64,000 nucleotides of DNA from assembly GCF_020181615.1 (NCBI RefSeq), contig NZ_CP084029.1, positions 3,237,963-3,301,962 of the forward strand, written 5' to 3'. A program made the translations under genes and the position numbers. The stretch is from [Mycobacterium] crassicus. Lineage in GTDB: Bacteria > Actinomycetota > Actinomycetes > Mycobacteriales > Mycobacteriaceae. The notes beneath the pieces were generated by a model that saw only the letters and a list, made by a program, of their open reading frames with translations, ran no database searches and was not told the DNA's origin. How positions within the stretch are numbered: position 1 is the first letter of the stretch; each line of letters opens with the position of its first letter. This document shows positions 34,881 through 44,523 of the stretch, piece by piece.

Positions 34881-35774
34881 CTACCGCCGGACGTACAGAC
34901 GCAGTGTCACGTAGCCGGTCGCCCCCGCCATCGCCGCGCCCAACAACAGCAGGATCGGCGAGATATAGAAGATGTCGGCATAGTCGATGCGCGCGATCAG
35001 ATGCGCTTGATAGAACTGGCTGAGTGCATTGTCCAGGAACAGGGCCCGCACCACGATCAATCCGATGATCGCGATGATGACACCGACCGTCGCGGCCAGC
35101 ACCGCTTCCACCAGGAACGGCAACTGGGTATACCAGCGGCTGGCGCCCACCAGGCGCATGATCGAGACCTCGGTACGCCGGGTATAGGCCGCGACCTGAA
35201 CCATGTTGGCGATCAACAACACCGCCCCGACGGCCTGCACCAGGGCGATGGCGAACGCCGCGCTGCTCAGCCCGTCCAGCACGGCGAACAACCGGTCGAT
35301 CAGCTTCTTCTGGTTCAGCACGCTGAGCACACCCGGCTGACCCTGCATCGCGGCGTCGAAATCCTTGCCCTGCTCCGGGTTCTCCAGCTTGACGATGAAC
35401 GATGCCGGGAAGGAATCCTTGCTCGCCACGTCCTTGAACTCGGGGAACTTGCGGATCGCGTCGGCATAGGCGTCATCGGAATTGAGGTAGCGCACCGACT
35501 TCACATCGTCACGGGACTCGATTCGCTCGCGCAGCGCTTTGCACGTCGGCGATTCACAGTTCGGGTCGTCGGCTGCGACGTCGGCGTTCAGGAACACCTG
35601 CGATTCGACCCGGTCCAGGTAGATGTTCCGGGACTGGTCGGCCAGCCGCACCACCAGCAGCCCGCCGCCGAACAGGCCGACGGAGATAGCCGTGGTCAGG
35701 ATCATCGCCACCGTCATGGTGACGTTGCGGCGCAGGCCGGTCAGGACCTCGTTGAACAGAAATCCAAAGCGCAC
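34881..35774 (-). CDS. ftsX: Cell-division protein FtsX
   Basis: A 297-residue four-segment membrane protein: [38 protein letters not shown], a large extracytoplasmic loop (about residues 45-170, with the pair C53/C58 in PNCESPTCK), and three segments near residues 175-290. FtsX with FtsE activates peptidoglycan hydrolases such as RipC at the septum. GTG 35774 directly follows the ftsE TAA. Confidence 0.97.
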   Translation of the reverse strand: MRFGFLFNEVLTGLRRNVTMTVAMILTTAISVGLFGGGLLVVRLADQSRNIYLDRVESQVFLNADVAADDPNCESPTCKALRERIESRDDVKSVRYLNSDDAYADAIRKFPEFKDVASKDSFPASFIVKLENPEQGKDFDAAMQGQPGVLSVLNQKKLIDRLFAVLDGLSSAAFAIALVQAVGAVLLIANMVQVAAYTRRTEVSIMRLVGASRWYTQLPFLVEAVLAATVGVIIAIIGLIVVRALFLDNALSQFYQAHLIARIDYADIFYISPILLLLGAAMAGATGYVTLRLYVRR

Positions 35775-36464
35775 TTAACGATCCATTCCGTAGACACCGC
35801 GCTGTTCGTCACGCACCAGCCGTCCCAGCGACAGCTCCACGACCCGTTGCCGCATCGAGTCGACGATGTGATGGTCGTGGGTGGCCATCAGCACCGTGGT
35901 TCCGGTGCGGTTGATCCGCTCCAGCAGGTCCATGATGTCCCCGCTGGTCTCCGGGTCGAGGTTTCCTGTCGGCTCATCGGCCAGCAGCACCAGCGGCCGA
36001 TTGACGAACGCGCGGGCGATCGCCACCCGCTGCTGCTCACCGCCGGACAGTTCGCCGGGTAGCCGGTTGGCCTTGCCGGACAATCCGACCATCTCCAGCA
36101 CCTCGGGGACCACCCGGTTGATCATCTCGGGCTTCTTGCCGATCACTTCGAGGGCGAACGCGACGTTCTCGAACACCGTCTTCTGCTGCAGCAGCCGGAA
36201 GTCCTGGAAGACGCAGCCGAGCACCTGGCGCAGGCTCGGGATGTGGCGGCCGGGCAGCTTGTTGACGTGGAACTTCGACACCTGAATGTCGCCCTTGGTG
36301 GGGTGTTCCTCGGCCAGCAGCAGTCGCATGAACGTCGACTTGCCGGAGCCGGACGGACCGATCAGGAAGACGAACTCGCCCTTGTCGATCTTGACGTTGA
36401 CGTTGTCCAGCGCGGGACGTGCCGATGATTTGTACTGCTTGGTGACATGGTCGAGCGTGATCAT
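35775..36464 (-). CDS. ftsE: Cell-division ABC ATPase FtsE
   Basis: A 229-residue ABC ATPase, the length of M. tuberculosis FtsE. It begins [22 protein letters not shown]. Walker A is GPSGSGKST near residue 35, the signature is ELSGGEQQR, Walker B is [11 protein letters not shown] and the switch is ATHDHH. It powers FtsX. ATG 36464 was chosen over the adjacent GTG 36467. Confidence 0.97.
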   Translation of the reverse strand: MITLDHVTKQYKSSARPALDNVNVKIDKGEFVFLIGPSGSGKSTFMRLLLAEEHPTKGDIQVSKFHVNKLPGRHIPSLRQVLGCVFQDFRLLQQKTVFENVAFALEVIGKKPEMINRVVPEVLEMVGLSGKANRLPGELSGGEQQRVAIARAFVNRPLVLLADEPTGNLDPETSGDIMDLLERINRTGTTVLMATHDHHIVDSMRQRVVELSLGRLVRDEQRGVYGMDR

Positions 36465-36515
36465 CACGGCACGCAGTTTAGCCGTGCGGCACGCCGTCGC
36501 CGGTCAGGCCACGTT

Positions 36516-37076
36516 CTAGGGGGCCGGCGGATGCGGGGTCGCCGCGCCGGGCGGGGTCGCCGCGCCGTGCGGAGCCGGTGCGCCGGGCGGGGCCGGTGGT
36601 GGGGGTGGCGCCTCGGGCGGGGCCGGGGGTACCGGCGCGCCGGGCATGGGTGGACCCGGCTCGGGGTGCTCCGGCGGGGCCGGGGCCGGCGGCGGGCACA
36701 GCGGCGGGCAGAACGGGAATCCCGGCACCGGCGTCGGGGACGGCGGTTCGCCGGCCGGCGTTTCCGGGGTGGGCGGCTCGGTGGTGGTCGGCGTCGGGGT
36801 GACCGTCTGGGTGATGGTCACCGGCGGCTGTTGCAGCCGGGTGCGGGGCACCCAGGTGTAGGCCGGGTCAGGGATGAAACCGGGCGGCACCACCTGCGGT
36901 GCGGCCGGGGGCGTCACCTCTCCCTGGTAGGTGTCGTAGACCCACCAGATGCCGGCGAACGCGATGATCAACGCCACGGTGGAGGTGCGGACCCTCCCGT
37001 TGAGCAGGTACCCGGGCCAGCGGCGCTCGGTGCCGACGGGGTGGCTCGGCTCCGGTTTCGTCAGTTTGAGCTTCAC
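36516..37076 (-). CDS. Proline-rich membrane-anchored protein (Rv3103c-type)
   Basis: A 186-residue protein. After a short polar start, one membrane segment (STVALIIAFAGIWWVYDTY, about residues 32-50) anchors a long extracytoplasmic tail rich in Pro, Thr and Ala (TPTPTTTEPPTPETPAGEPP, PPEAPPPPPAPPGAPAP). GTG 37076 overlaps the mscS stop as GTGA. The position between mscS and ftsE is the same as for Rv3103c. Function is unknown; a cell-wall-spanning role near FtsEX is an inference. Confidence 0.8.
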   Translation of the reverse strand: MKLKLTKPEPSHPVGTERRWPGYLLNGRVRTSTVALIIAFAGIWWVYDTYQGEVTPPAAPQVVPPGFIPDPAYTWVPRTRLQQPPVTITQTVTPTPTTTEPPTPETPAGEPPSPTPVPGFPFCPPLCPPPAPAPPEHPEPGPPMPGAPVPPAPPEAPPPPPAPPGAPAPHGAATPPGAATPHPPAP

Positions 37077-37975
37077 GGCGTCTCCACCGGCTTCACCTCG
37101 CCCGCGGTAGCCACACCGACCGAGGCCAGCGCCCGCACCACCTGGGTACGGAGCCGGCGTCCCACCTCGAATTGCTTGCCGGGCAGGGTGCGGGCCACCA
37201 TCCGCAGATTGACGACGCCGACCTCGAGGCTCTCCACCCCCATGATGGCCGGTTCGTCCAACAGCAGGGCCCGCAGCGGGGCGTCGGCCTCGCGCGCGTT
37301 CACGCAGACCTGGTGCAGCACCTCGTTGACCTGGTTCAGGTCGGCGGTGGTGGGAACGGGGATGTCGACGACGGCGCGCGCCCAATCCTTGGACAGGTTC
37401 AGCGACCGGACGATGTTGCCGTTCGGGACGGTGTAGACCTCGCCGTTGGGGGTGCGCAGCTTGGTCACCCGCAACGTCACCTCCTCGACGGTCCCGAGCG
37501 CCTCGGTCAGCGCCCCGGTCATCGACAGCTGCACCAGATCGCCGAAGCCGTACTGCTTTTCAGTGATGATGAAGAACCCACTGAGCAGGTCCTGCACCAG
37601 TTTCTGGGCGCCGAAGCCCAGCGCGCCGCCCAGCACCGCGGCGGGCCCCACCAGCGATCCGACCGGGATGTCAAGGATGCCGGTGATCTGGACGGCCACC
37701 ACCACGCACAGCATCACCACCGACACCCAGGAGATCACCGAGGCGACCGCCTGGCGGTGTTTGGAGGCCTCCGAGCGCACCAGCGCATCGCTGGCCTGGA
37801 AGCCGTGTTCGAGGCGACGGGTGACGCGGCGCGCCGCCCAGGTGATGAATCGCGATGCGAGCACCGCGCCGATCAGCAGCAGGACGATTCGCAGTCCCTT
37901 GGTGATGACCCACTCGCCGATCGGACCGCTCCACACGTCGTGCCAGCGCTGTCCCGGCGAGATCGCCAAACCCAT
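37073..37975 (-). CDS. MscS-family mechanosensitive channel
   Basis: A 300-residue protein with three membrane segments and the MscS core: GPAAVLGGALGFGAQKLVQDLLSGFFIITEKQYGFGDLV, which is the pore helix and following beta domain, then VPNGNIVRSLNLSKDWARAVVDIPV. It releases solutes on osmotic downshift. It is 3 bases after the prfB stop and is coupled to the proline-rich gene. Confidence 0.9.
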   Translation of the reverse strand: MGLAISPGQRWHDVWSGPIGEWVITKGLRIVLLLIGAVLASRFITWAARRVTRRLEHGFQASDALVRSEASKHRQAVASVISWVSVVMLCVVVAVQITGILDIPVGSLVGPAAVLGGALGFGAQKLVQDLLSGFFIITEKQYGFGDLVQLSMTGALTEALGTVEEVTLRVTKLRTPNGEVYTVPNGNIVRSLNLSKDWARAVVDIPVPTTADLNQVNEVLHQVCVNAREADAPLRALLLDEPAIMGVESLEVGVVNLRMVARTLPGKQFEVGRRLRTQVVRALASVGVATAGEVKPVETP

Positions 37976-37978
37976 GGG

Positions 37979-39085
37979 TCAGCCGCCATCCGGGGAGTTG
38001 CGCCACCGGATTCCGGCCTCCAGGAATCCGTCGAGGTCGCCGTCGAGCACGGCGGACGGGTTGCCGACCTCGTACTCGGTGCGCAGGTCCTTGACCATCT
38101 GGTAGGGGTGCAGCACGTAGGAACGCATCTGGTTGCCCCAGGAGCTGCCGCCGTCGCCCTTGAGTGCGTCCATCTCGGCTCGCTCCTCGGACCGCTTGCG
38201 TTCCATCAGCTTTGCCTGCAGCACCCGCATCGCCGACACCTTGTTCTGCAGCTGGGATTTCTCGTTCTGACAGGTTACGACGATCCCGGTGGGGATGTGG
38301 GTGAGCCGCACCGCCGAGTCGGTGGTGTTCACCGACTGGCCGCCCGGCCCGCTGGAGCGGTAGACGTCGACCCGGACGTCGCCTTCGGGGATGTCGATGT
38401 GGTCGGTGGTCTCCACCACCGGCAGCACCTCGACCTCGGCGAAAGACGTCTGCCGGCGTCCCTGGTTGTCGAACGGACTGATGCGCACCAGCCGGTGGGT
38501 GCCCTGCTCCACCGACAGGGTGCCGTAGGCGAAGGGTGCGTGCACCGCGAACGTGGCGCTCTTGATTCCGGCCTCTTCGGCGTAGGAGGTGTCGAACACC
38601 TCGACGCCGTAGTTGTGCTGCTCGGCCCAGCGGATGTACATCCGCATCAGCATCTCTGCCCAGTCCGCGGCGTCCACCCCGCCGGCGCCGGACCGGATCG
38701 TGACCAGCGCCTCGCGTTCGTCGTACTCGCCGGAGAGCAGCGTGCGCACCTCCATGGCGTCGATGTCCTCGCGCAGCTTGGCCAGTTCGGCGTCGGCCTC
38801 GGCGACCTCGTCAGCACCGCCTTCTTCAGCGGCCAGCTCGTAGAGCACCGGGAGGTCGTCGACGCGCTGGCGCAGCTCCTCCACCCGGCGCAGCTCGGCC
38901 TGGGCGTGCGACAGCTCGCTGGTCACCTTCTGAGCGCGCGTCTGGTCGTCCCACAGGTTCGGGTCGGACGCGTCGCGCTCGAGGTCGGTGATACGGCGGC
39001 GCAGTCCGTCGACATCCAGCACCCGCTCCACCGTGGTCAGGGTGGCGTCGAGGGCGGCGATATCGGGCTGGCGGTCAGGTTCCAC
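37979..39085 (-). CDS. prfB: Peptide chain release factor 2
   Basis: A 368-residue class I release factor. The anticodon-like tripeptide SPF ([13 protein letters not shown]) marks RF2, which reads UGA and UAA, and the catalytic GGQ is in [18 protein letters not shown]. Unlike E. coli there is no in-frame stop, so no programmed frameshift is needed. GTG 39085 is preferred: TAACCT ends 8 bases before it on the minus strand, which suggests a leaderless transcript, and the family start ([12 protein letters not shown]) fits. GTG 39109 is in frame upstream. It is divergent from fprA. Confidence 0.95.
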   Translation of the reverse strand: MEPDRQPDIAALDATLTTVERVLDVDGLRRRITDLERDASDPNLWDDQTRAQKVTSELSHAQAELRRVEELRQRVDDLPVLYELAAEEGGADEVAEADAELAKLREDIDAMEVRTLLSGEYDEREALVTIRSGAGGVDAADWAEMLMRMYIRWAEQHNYGVEVFDTSYAEEAGIKSATFAVHAPFAYGTLSVEQGTHRLVRISPFDNQGRRQTSFAEVEVLPVVETTDHIDIPEGDVRVDVYRSSGPGGQSVNTTDSAVRLTHIPTGIVVTCQNEKSQLQNKVSAMRVLQAKLMERKRSEERAEMDALKGDGGSSWGNQMRSYVLHPYQMVKDLRTEYEVGNPSAVLDGDLDGFLEAGIRWRNSPDGG

Positions 39086-39165
39086 GAATGTCAAGGTTAC
39101 CGGCGCCACGAATCCGGTTGCGACGGACCGATGCCGACCTGTACCGCGAGGACACCGTCAGCGTT

Positions 39166-39171
39166 TAGCAT
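39166..39171 (+). promoter_or_regulatory. Probable -10 element of fprA
   Basis: TAGCAT fits the mycobacterial TANNNT -10 pattern and predicts a transcript start near 39178, 29 bases before the fprA ATG. No clear -35 is seen. Confidence 0.4.
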
Positions 39172-39206
39172 CAGCGGGACAAGCCTCGAACAGAAAGCCG
39201 GTGAGG

Positions 39207-40583
39207 ATGCGTCCCTACCACGTTGCGATCGTCGGCTCCGGCCCGTCCGGGTATTTCGCCGCGGCCTCCCTGCTCAAGCTCGCCGCCGGCGGTGAGGTCG
39301 ACGTGCATGTCGACATGCTGGAGATGCTGCCGACGCCGTGGGGGCTGGTGCGCTCGGGGGTGGCGCCCGATCACCCGAAGATCAAGTCGATCAGCGCACA
39401 GTTCGAGAAGACTGCGGCCGATCCCCGATTCCGGTTCTTCGGCAACATCGCCGTCGGCGAACACGTACAGGCCGCCGAACTCGCCGAACGCTATGACGCG
39501 GTGGTCTACGCCGTGGGCGCCCAGTCGGATCGGCACTTGGGTATTCCGGGTGAGGATCTGCCCGGCAGTGTCGCCGCGGTCGATTTCGTCGGCTGGTACA
39601 ACGCCCACCCGCATTTCGCCGACCATGCACCGGATCTGACGTGCAAGCGCGCCATCGTCGTCGGCAACGGCAACGTGGCCCTCGACGTGGCCCGCATCCT
39701 GGTCACCCAGCCCGACGAACTGCGCCGCACCGACATCGCCGACCACGCACTGGACCTGCTCGGTCCGCGCGAGATCGAAGAGGTGGTGATCATCGGCCGG
39801 CGCGGCCCGCTGCAGGCCACCTTCACCAGCCCGGAGTTGCGGGAGCTCGGTGAGCTCAAGGGCCTCGACGACGTCGACGTGGTGATCGACGCGGCCGAGT
39901 TCGCCGACATCACCGACGAGGACATCGAAGCGGCGGCCAAGCATCCCAAGCAGAACGCCAAGGTGCTGCGCACCTATGTGGGGCGCGAGCTGCACCCGGG
40001 CCATCGCAGGATCGTGTTCCGGTTCCGCACCGCCCCGATCGAGATCCGCGGCGACGGCCGGGTCCAGGAGATCGTGCTGGGACGCAACGAGCTCGTCACC
40101 GGCGAAGACGGCAGGATCAGCGCCAAGGACACCGGCGAACGCGAGGTGCTGCCGGCCCAACTGGTGGTGCGCTCGGTCGGTTACCAGGGCGTCCCAACGC
40201 CGGGGCTGCCGTTCGACGAGCGCAACCACACCATCCCGCATACCGACGGACGCATCGACGGCACCGACAACCAGTACGTGGTCGGGTGGATCAAGCGCGG
40301 CCCGTCCGGAGTGATCGGCAGCAACAAGAGCGACTCACAGGCCACCGTAGACACGCTGGCCGCCGACCTGGCGGCGCGGTCGGCCGCCGGCGAATTGCGC
40401 GACTTCGGGCCCGACTACGACGCACAGCTGAACAAGTGGCTGCTGTCCCGGCAGCCCGATCTGATCACCGACGAGCACTGGCAGCGAATCGACGCCCACG
40501 AGCGCTCCTCCGGCGAGCCGCACGGCCGGCCCCGCGTCAAGCTGGCCAACGTCGCGGAGATGCTGCGCGTCGGGCATCGCTGA
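39207..40583 (+). CDS. fprA: NADPH-ferredoxin reductase FprA
   Basis: A 458-residue adrenodoxin-reductase-type flavoprotein. It begins MRPYHVAIVGSGPSGYFAA with the FAD motif, carries VVGNGNVALDVARIL as the NADPH motif near residue 155, IIGRRGPLQATFTSPELREL and the C-terminal GWIKRGPSGVIGSNKSDS. It passes electrons from NADPH to ferredoxins that serve P450s, so it could support the two P450s of this window. The start has GTGAGG immediately upstream. Confidence 0.96.
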   Translation: MRPYHVAIVGSGPSGYFAAASLLKLAAGGEVDVHVDMLEMLPTPWGLVRSGVAPDHPKIKSISAQFEKTAADPRFRFFGNIAVGEHVQAAELAERYDAVVYAVGAQSDRHLGIPGEDLPGSVAAVDFVGWYNAHPHFADHAPDLTCKRAIVVGNGNVALDVARILVTQPDELRRTDIADHALDLLGPREIEEVVIIGRRGPLQATFTSPELRELGELKGLDDVDVVIDAAEFADITDEDIEAAAKHPKQNAKVLRTYVGRELHPGHRRIVFRFRTAPIEIRGDGRVQEIVLGRNELVTGEDGRISAKDTGEREVLPAQLVVRSVGYQGVPTPGLPFDERNHTIPHTDGRIDGTDNQYVVGWIKRGPSGVIGSNKSDSQATVDTLAADLAARSAAGELRDFGPDYDAQLNKWLLSRQPDLITDEHWQRIDAHERSSGEPHGRPRVKLANVAEMLRVGHR

Positions 40584-40589
40584 GCGGAT

Positions 40590-40937
40590 TCACTCTCGCG
40601 GGGGTGGCGGCGGCTCGGCCGGGGGCTGGGCAACCAGGTTCCAGTTGTCCGGGTTCCGCGGCGAATACACCACCGGCATCAGGTCGCCGATGCTCGGCCA
40701 CTTACTGACGTCTACCGCGAAACGCTGGTAGACCTCGTGCTCATCGAGCGTGGGACCGTTCAGGACGCCGGTGATGGTGACGAACTGCGCCCCCTCCGCG
40801 TCGGGCCGCGGGCTCACGCCGGTGACCAGCAGAGTGCCCTCCTGCGCTCCCCCGCCGGGCCCCGGCCGGAAGAATCGCGGTGCGATGAACATGGCCAGGA
40901 TCGCCAACAGCAGCAGCAGTGCCCCGATCTCCCACAT
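40590..40937 (-). CDS. Small membrane-anchored protein, function unknown
   Basis: A 115-residue protein with one N-terminal membrane segment ([23 protein letters not shown]) and a soluble part of DUF3592-like style ([44 protein letters not shown]), followed by a proline-rich end. ATG 40937 is the start. It converges on fprA with a 6-base gap and is divergent from hisN. No function is known. Confidence 0.7.
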   Translation of the reverse strand: MWEIGALLLLLAILAMFIAPRFFRPGPGGGAQEGTLLVTGVSPRPDAEGAQFVTITGVLNGPTLDEHEVYQRFAVDVSKWPSIGDLMPVVYSPRNPDNWNLVAQPPAEPPPPPRE

Positions 40938-40960
40938 GCGGCCATGGTAGGACTGCACCC

Positions 40961-41761
40961 ATGGCGCAGAGCAACATACAACTCGACGATGACCTGACCC
41001 TGGCCCTGAACCTGGCCGACCGGGCGGACTCGATCACCCTGGACCGGTTCGGTGCACTCGACCTGCGGGTGGACACCAAACCGGACCTGACCCCGGTGAC
41101 CGATGCCGATCAGGCGGTCGAGACAGCGCTGCGCGAACTACTGGCCACCGAGCGGACCGACGACCAGATCCTCGGCGAAGAGTTCGGCGGCACAGCCACT
41201 TTCAGTGGCCGTCAGTGGATCATCGACCCGATCGACGGCACCAAGAACTTCGTGCGGGGTGTCCCGGTCTGGGCCACGCTCATCGCGTTGCTCGAAGACG
41301 GCGTGCCGCAGATCGGCGTGGTCAGCGCCCCGGCTCTGAACCGGCGCTGGTGGGCCGCTCGCGGCCAGGGCGCGTTCGCCACGTTCGGCGACGGACCGGC
41401 GAAGAAGCTGTCGGTGTCGTCAGTGGGCGACCTCGGTGCGGCCAGCCTGACCTTCGCCGGCCTCACGACCTGGGTGCACCGCGGCCTGCGCGAGCAGTTC
41501 CTCGATCTCACCGAGTCGGTGTGGCGGGTGCGCGCCTACGGCGACTTCTGGGCCTACTGCCTGCTGGCTGAGGGCGCCGTCGATGTCGTCGCCGAGCCTG
41601 CGGTGTCGGTGTGGGATCTGGCCGCGCTGGACGTGCTGGTGCGCGAGGCGGGCGGGACATTCACCGATCTGTCCGGCGCGGCGGGGCCGCACGGAGGCAG
41701 CGCCGTCGCCACCAACACCCTGTTGCACGAGCAGGTTTTGGGCCGCCTGACCACGGGTTAG
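40961..41761 (+). CDS. hisN: Inositol-phosphatase-family histidinol-phosphatase HisN
   Basis: A 266-residue IMPase-fold enzyme. The metal motifs are GEEFGG near residue 70, [15 protein letters not shown] near residue 88 and [15 protein letters not shown] near residue 212. The actinobacterial HisN removes phosphate from histidinol phosphate in histidine synthesis, and this gene stands where M. tuberculosis hisN (Rv3137) does. Other IMPase activities cannot be excluded. ATG 40961 is divergent from the small membrane protein, 23 bases away. Confidence 0.87.
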   Translation: MAQSNIQLDDDLTLALNLADRADSITLDRFGALDLRVDTKPDLTPVTDADQAVETALRELLATERTDDQILGEEFGGTATFSGRQWIIDPIDGTKNFVRGVPVWATLIALLEDGVPQIGVVSAPALNRRWWAARGQGAFATFGDGPAKKLSVSSVGDLGAASLTFAGLTTWVHRGLREQFLDLTESVWRVRAYGDFWAYCLLAEGAVDVVAEPAVSVWDLAALDVLVREAGGTFTDLSGAAGPHGGSAVATNTLLHEQVLGRLTTG

Positions 41762-41785
41762 AGGTCCCGCTGAGGACTTCGTCAC

Positions 41786-41821
41786 ACCTTACTGTCGAGT
41801 TATATTACTTTGAAGTAAGGT
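41786..41821. promoter_or_regulatory. Nested palindromes at the fadE24 promoter
   Basis: The inner palindrome TTACTTtgAAGTAA (41805-41818) is perfect. A second pair, ACCTTAC (41786) and GTAAGGT (41815), overlaps it. TAAGGT (41816-41821) fits a -10 element for a transcript starting near 41828, 40 bases before fadE24. A repressor bound here would block the promoter. Confidence 0.55.
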
Positions 41822-41867
41822 AGGGGTATCGCGCTTGCCCATTTCCTTACCCAGTGAGGTCCCTGAC

Positions 41868-43265
41868 ATGACTGACACCGCACCCGTGACCAACGGCTCG
41901 AAGCGCCGCACCCAGCGGACCGGACCTTCCAGTGCGATCGGCCTGGGCCCGAAGAAGCGATCGCCAATGGCCACCGCCCTGGCATTGGTCATGCCACTGG
42001 TCGGCCAGGAATTCCTCGACCGGCACAACCTGCGCAGCCCGCTCAACCGCGCCCTGAACTACGGAGTGAAGTCGGTGTTCTCTACGGCCGGGGTCGCCGG
42101 CCGAGAGTTCAAGCGCGTCCAGACGCTGGGCAAAGCCCCGACCCGCCTGAAGGCCAGCGGCAAGGACTACTTCGACCTGACCCCCGACGACGACCAGCAG
42201 ATGATCGCCCAGACCGTCGAGGAGTTCGCCGCCGAGATTCTGCGCCCGGCCGCGCACGACGCCGACGACGCCGCCGACTACCCGGCAGCGCTGCTCACCA
42301 AGGCCGCCGAATTGGGCGTCACCGCGATCAACATCCCGGAGGACTTCGACGGCATCGCCGCGCACCGCTCGGCGGTCACCAATGTGCTGGTGGCCGAAGC
42401 ACTGGCCTACGGCGACATGGGCCTGGCCCTGCCGATCCTGGCCCCGGGCGGTTTCGCCTCGGCGCTGACGCACTGGGGCAGCGCCGACCAGCAGGCCACC
42501 TACCTGCCCGCCTTCGCCGGTGAGAACGTTCCCCAGGCCTGCGTGGCAATCGCCGAACCGCAGCCGCTGTTCGACCCCACCAACCTCAAGACCACCGCGG
42601 TGCGCACCCCCAGCGGCTACCGCCTCGACGGGGTCAAGTCACTGGTGCCGGCGGCCGCGAACGCCGAGATCTTCATCGTCGCCGCGCAGCTGAACGGCAA
42701 GCCTGCGCTGTTCATCGTGGAGTCCAAGGCCAAGGGACTGTCCGTGAAGGCTGACCCCAGCATGGGTATCCGCGCCGCCGCCCTGGGCCAGATCGAGCTG
42801 GACAAGGTGTCGGTGCCGCTGACCGCTCGCCTCGGCGAGGACGACGCGACGGACGCTGACTATTCAGAAGCCGTAGCACTGTCCCGGCTGGGCTGGGCCG
42901 CACTGGCGGTCGGCACCAGCCACGCGGTGCTCGACTACGTGATGCCCTACATCAAGGAGCGCGAGGCGTTCGGCGAGCCAATCGCCCGCCGGCAGTCGGT
43001 GGCATTCATGTGCGCCAACATCGCCATCGAGCTCGACGGGCTGCGACTGGTGACCTGGCGCGGGGCGGCCCGCGCCGAGCAGGGCCTGCCGTTCATCAGG
43101 GAGGCCGCCCTGGCCAAGCGCCTCGCCGCCGACAAGGGGATGCAGATCGGTCTGGACGGCGTGCAGTTGCTCGGCGGCCACGGCTACACCAAGGAACACC
43201 CGGTCGAACGCTGGTACCGCGACCTTCGGGCGCTCGGCGTCGCCGAGGGCGTCGTCGTGATTTAG
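41868..43265 (+). CDS. fadE24: Acyl-CoA dehydrogenase FadE24
   Basis: A 465-residue ACAD-like protein with an N-terminal extension of about 95 residues (basic, PKKRSPMATALALVMPLVGQEFLDRHNL). The ACAD core has AYGDMGLALPILAPGG and ends LLGGHGYTKEHPVERWYRDLRALG. The length, the extension and the following fadE23 match Rv3139. I recall fadE23/fadE24 as isoniazid-induced in M. tuberculosis; the substrate is not known. ATG 41868 follows GAGGT by 8 bases; an upstream TTG (41835) is less likely. Confidence 0.92.
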   Translation: MTDTAPVTNGSKRRTQRTGPSSAIGLGPKKRSPMATALALVMPLVGQEFLDRHNLRSPLNRALNYGVKSVFSTAGVAGREFKRVQTLGKAPTRLKASGKDYFDLTPDDDQQMIAQTVEEFAAEILRPAAHDADDAADYPAALLTKAAELGVTAINIPEDFDGIAAHRSAVTNVLVAEALAYGDMGLALPILAPGGFASALTHWGSADQQATYLPAFAGENVPQACVAIAEPQPLFDPTNLKTTAVRTPSGYRLDGVKSLVPAAANAEIFIVAAQLNGKPALFIVESKAKGLSVKADPSMGIRAAALGQIELDKVSVPLTARLGEDDATDADYSEAVALSRLGWAALAVGTSHAVLDYVMPYIKEREAFGEPIARRQSVAFMCANIAIELDGLRLVTWRGAARAEQGLPFIREAALAKRLAADKGMQIGLDGVQLLGGHGYTKEHPVERWYRDLRALGVAEGVVVI

Positions 43266-43311
43266 GCGTCATTCAAAAATCTTTTCCCAAAACCGATCTG
43301 AAAGACCTTTC

Positions 43312-44520
43312 ATGGCAATCAATCTGGAACTCCCCAAGAAACTGCAGAACGTCGTCGAGATGACCCACGCCGGTGCCGCCGAGATGCTGCGCCCGATCTC
43401 GCGCAAGTACGACCAGCGCGAGCACGCCTACCCGGTCGAACTCGACACGCTGGAAACCCTGTTCGAGGGGGTTTCCAAGGCGGGCGGTAGCGACATGGCC
43501 GGCGCCGAGGCGTTCCGTGACACCGCGGCCCAGGAGGGAAACCGCAACGGCGCCAACATGGCCGCGATGTTGCAGGTGCTCGAGATGAGCTGGGGCGACG
43601 TCGCTTTGATGCTCTCGGTGCCCTACCAGGGGCTGGGCAACGCGGCGATCTCCGGCGTAGCCACCGACGAGCAGCTCGAGCGACTGGGCAAGGTGTGGGC
43701 GGCGATGGCGATCACCGAGCCGAGCTTCGGATCGGACTCGGCCGCGGTGTCCACGACGGCCACCCTGGACGGCGACGAGTACGTGATCAACGGTGAGAAG
43801 ATCTTCGTCACCGCCGGATCACGCTGCACCCACATCGTGGTGTGGGCGAGCCTGGACAAGGCGCTGGGTCGGGCGGCCATCAAGTCGTTCGTCGTACCGC
43901 GCGAGCATCCGGGTGTCATCGTCGAGCGCCTGGAACACAAGCTGGGCATCAAGGCCTCCGACACCGCGGTGATCCGGTTCGACAACGCACGGATCCCCAA
44001 GGACAACCTGCTCGGCAGCCCGGAGATCAACACCGAGAAGAGCTTCTCCGGGGTGATGGAGACCTTCGACAGCACCCGGCCGATCGTGGCCGCGATGGCG
44101 GTCGGCGTCGCCCGCGCCGCGCTCGAAGAGTTGCGCAAGGTGCTCGTCGACGCCGGGATCGAGATCTCCTACGACAAGCCCGCCCACGCCCAGAGCGCAC
44201 CGGCCGCGGAGTTCTTGCGGATGGAGGCCGACTGGGAGTCGGCGAACCTGCTGACGCTGCGCTCGGCGTGGCAGGCCGACAACAACATTCCGAACTCCAA
44301 GGAAGCGTCGATGGGCAAGGCCAAGGCCGCCCGGATGGCCACCGACGTCACCCTCAAGACCGTCGAGTTGACCGGCACCCTGGGCTATTCCGAGCAGACA
44401 CTGTTGGAGAAGTGGGGCCGCGACTCGAAGATCCTCGACATCTTCGAAGGCACCCAGCAGATCCAGCTGTTGGTGGTGGCCCGCCGGCTGCTGGGACTGT
44501 CGTCGGCCGAGCTGAAGTAG
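43312..44520 (+). CDS. fadE23: Acyl-CoA dehydrogenase FadE23
   Basis: A 402-residue ACAD. It has MAITEPSFGSDSAAVSTTA, the EKIFVTAGSRC segment and the C-terminal TGTLGYSEQTLLEKWGRDSKILDIFEGTQQIQ with the FEGTxxI motif. It probably forms a heteromeric enzyme with FadE24, whose gene ends 46 bases upstream; this is inferred from the paired mycobacterial ACADs. Its stop is 3 bases from the convergent TetR stop. Confidence 0.93.
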   Translation: MAINLELPKKLQNVVEMTHAGAAEMLRPISRKYDQREHAYPVELDTLETLFEGVSKAGGSDMAGAEAFRDTAAQEGNRNGANMAAMLQVLEMSWGDVALMLSVPYQGLGNAAISGVATDEQLERLGKVWAAMAITEPSFGSDSAAVSTTATLDGDEYVINGEKIFVTAGSRCTHIVVWASLDKALGRAAIKSFVVPREHPGVIVERLEHKLGIKASDTAVIRFDNARIPKDNLLGSPEINTEKSFSGVMETFDSTRPIVAAMAVGVARAALEELRKVLVDAGIEISYDKPAHAQSAPAAEFLRMEADWESANLLTLRSAWQADNNIPNSKEASMGKAKAARMATDVTLKTVELTGTLGYSEQTLLEKWGRDSKILDIFEGTQQIQLLVVARRLLGLSSAELK

Positions 44521-44523
44521 CCC

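Noticed and set aside
38900..39085. Programmed frameshift in prfB
   Set aside because: The RF2 frame is open from the start to the end with no in-frame UGA, so the E. coli type of control is absent.
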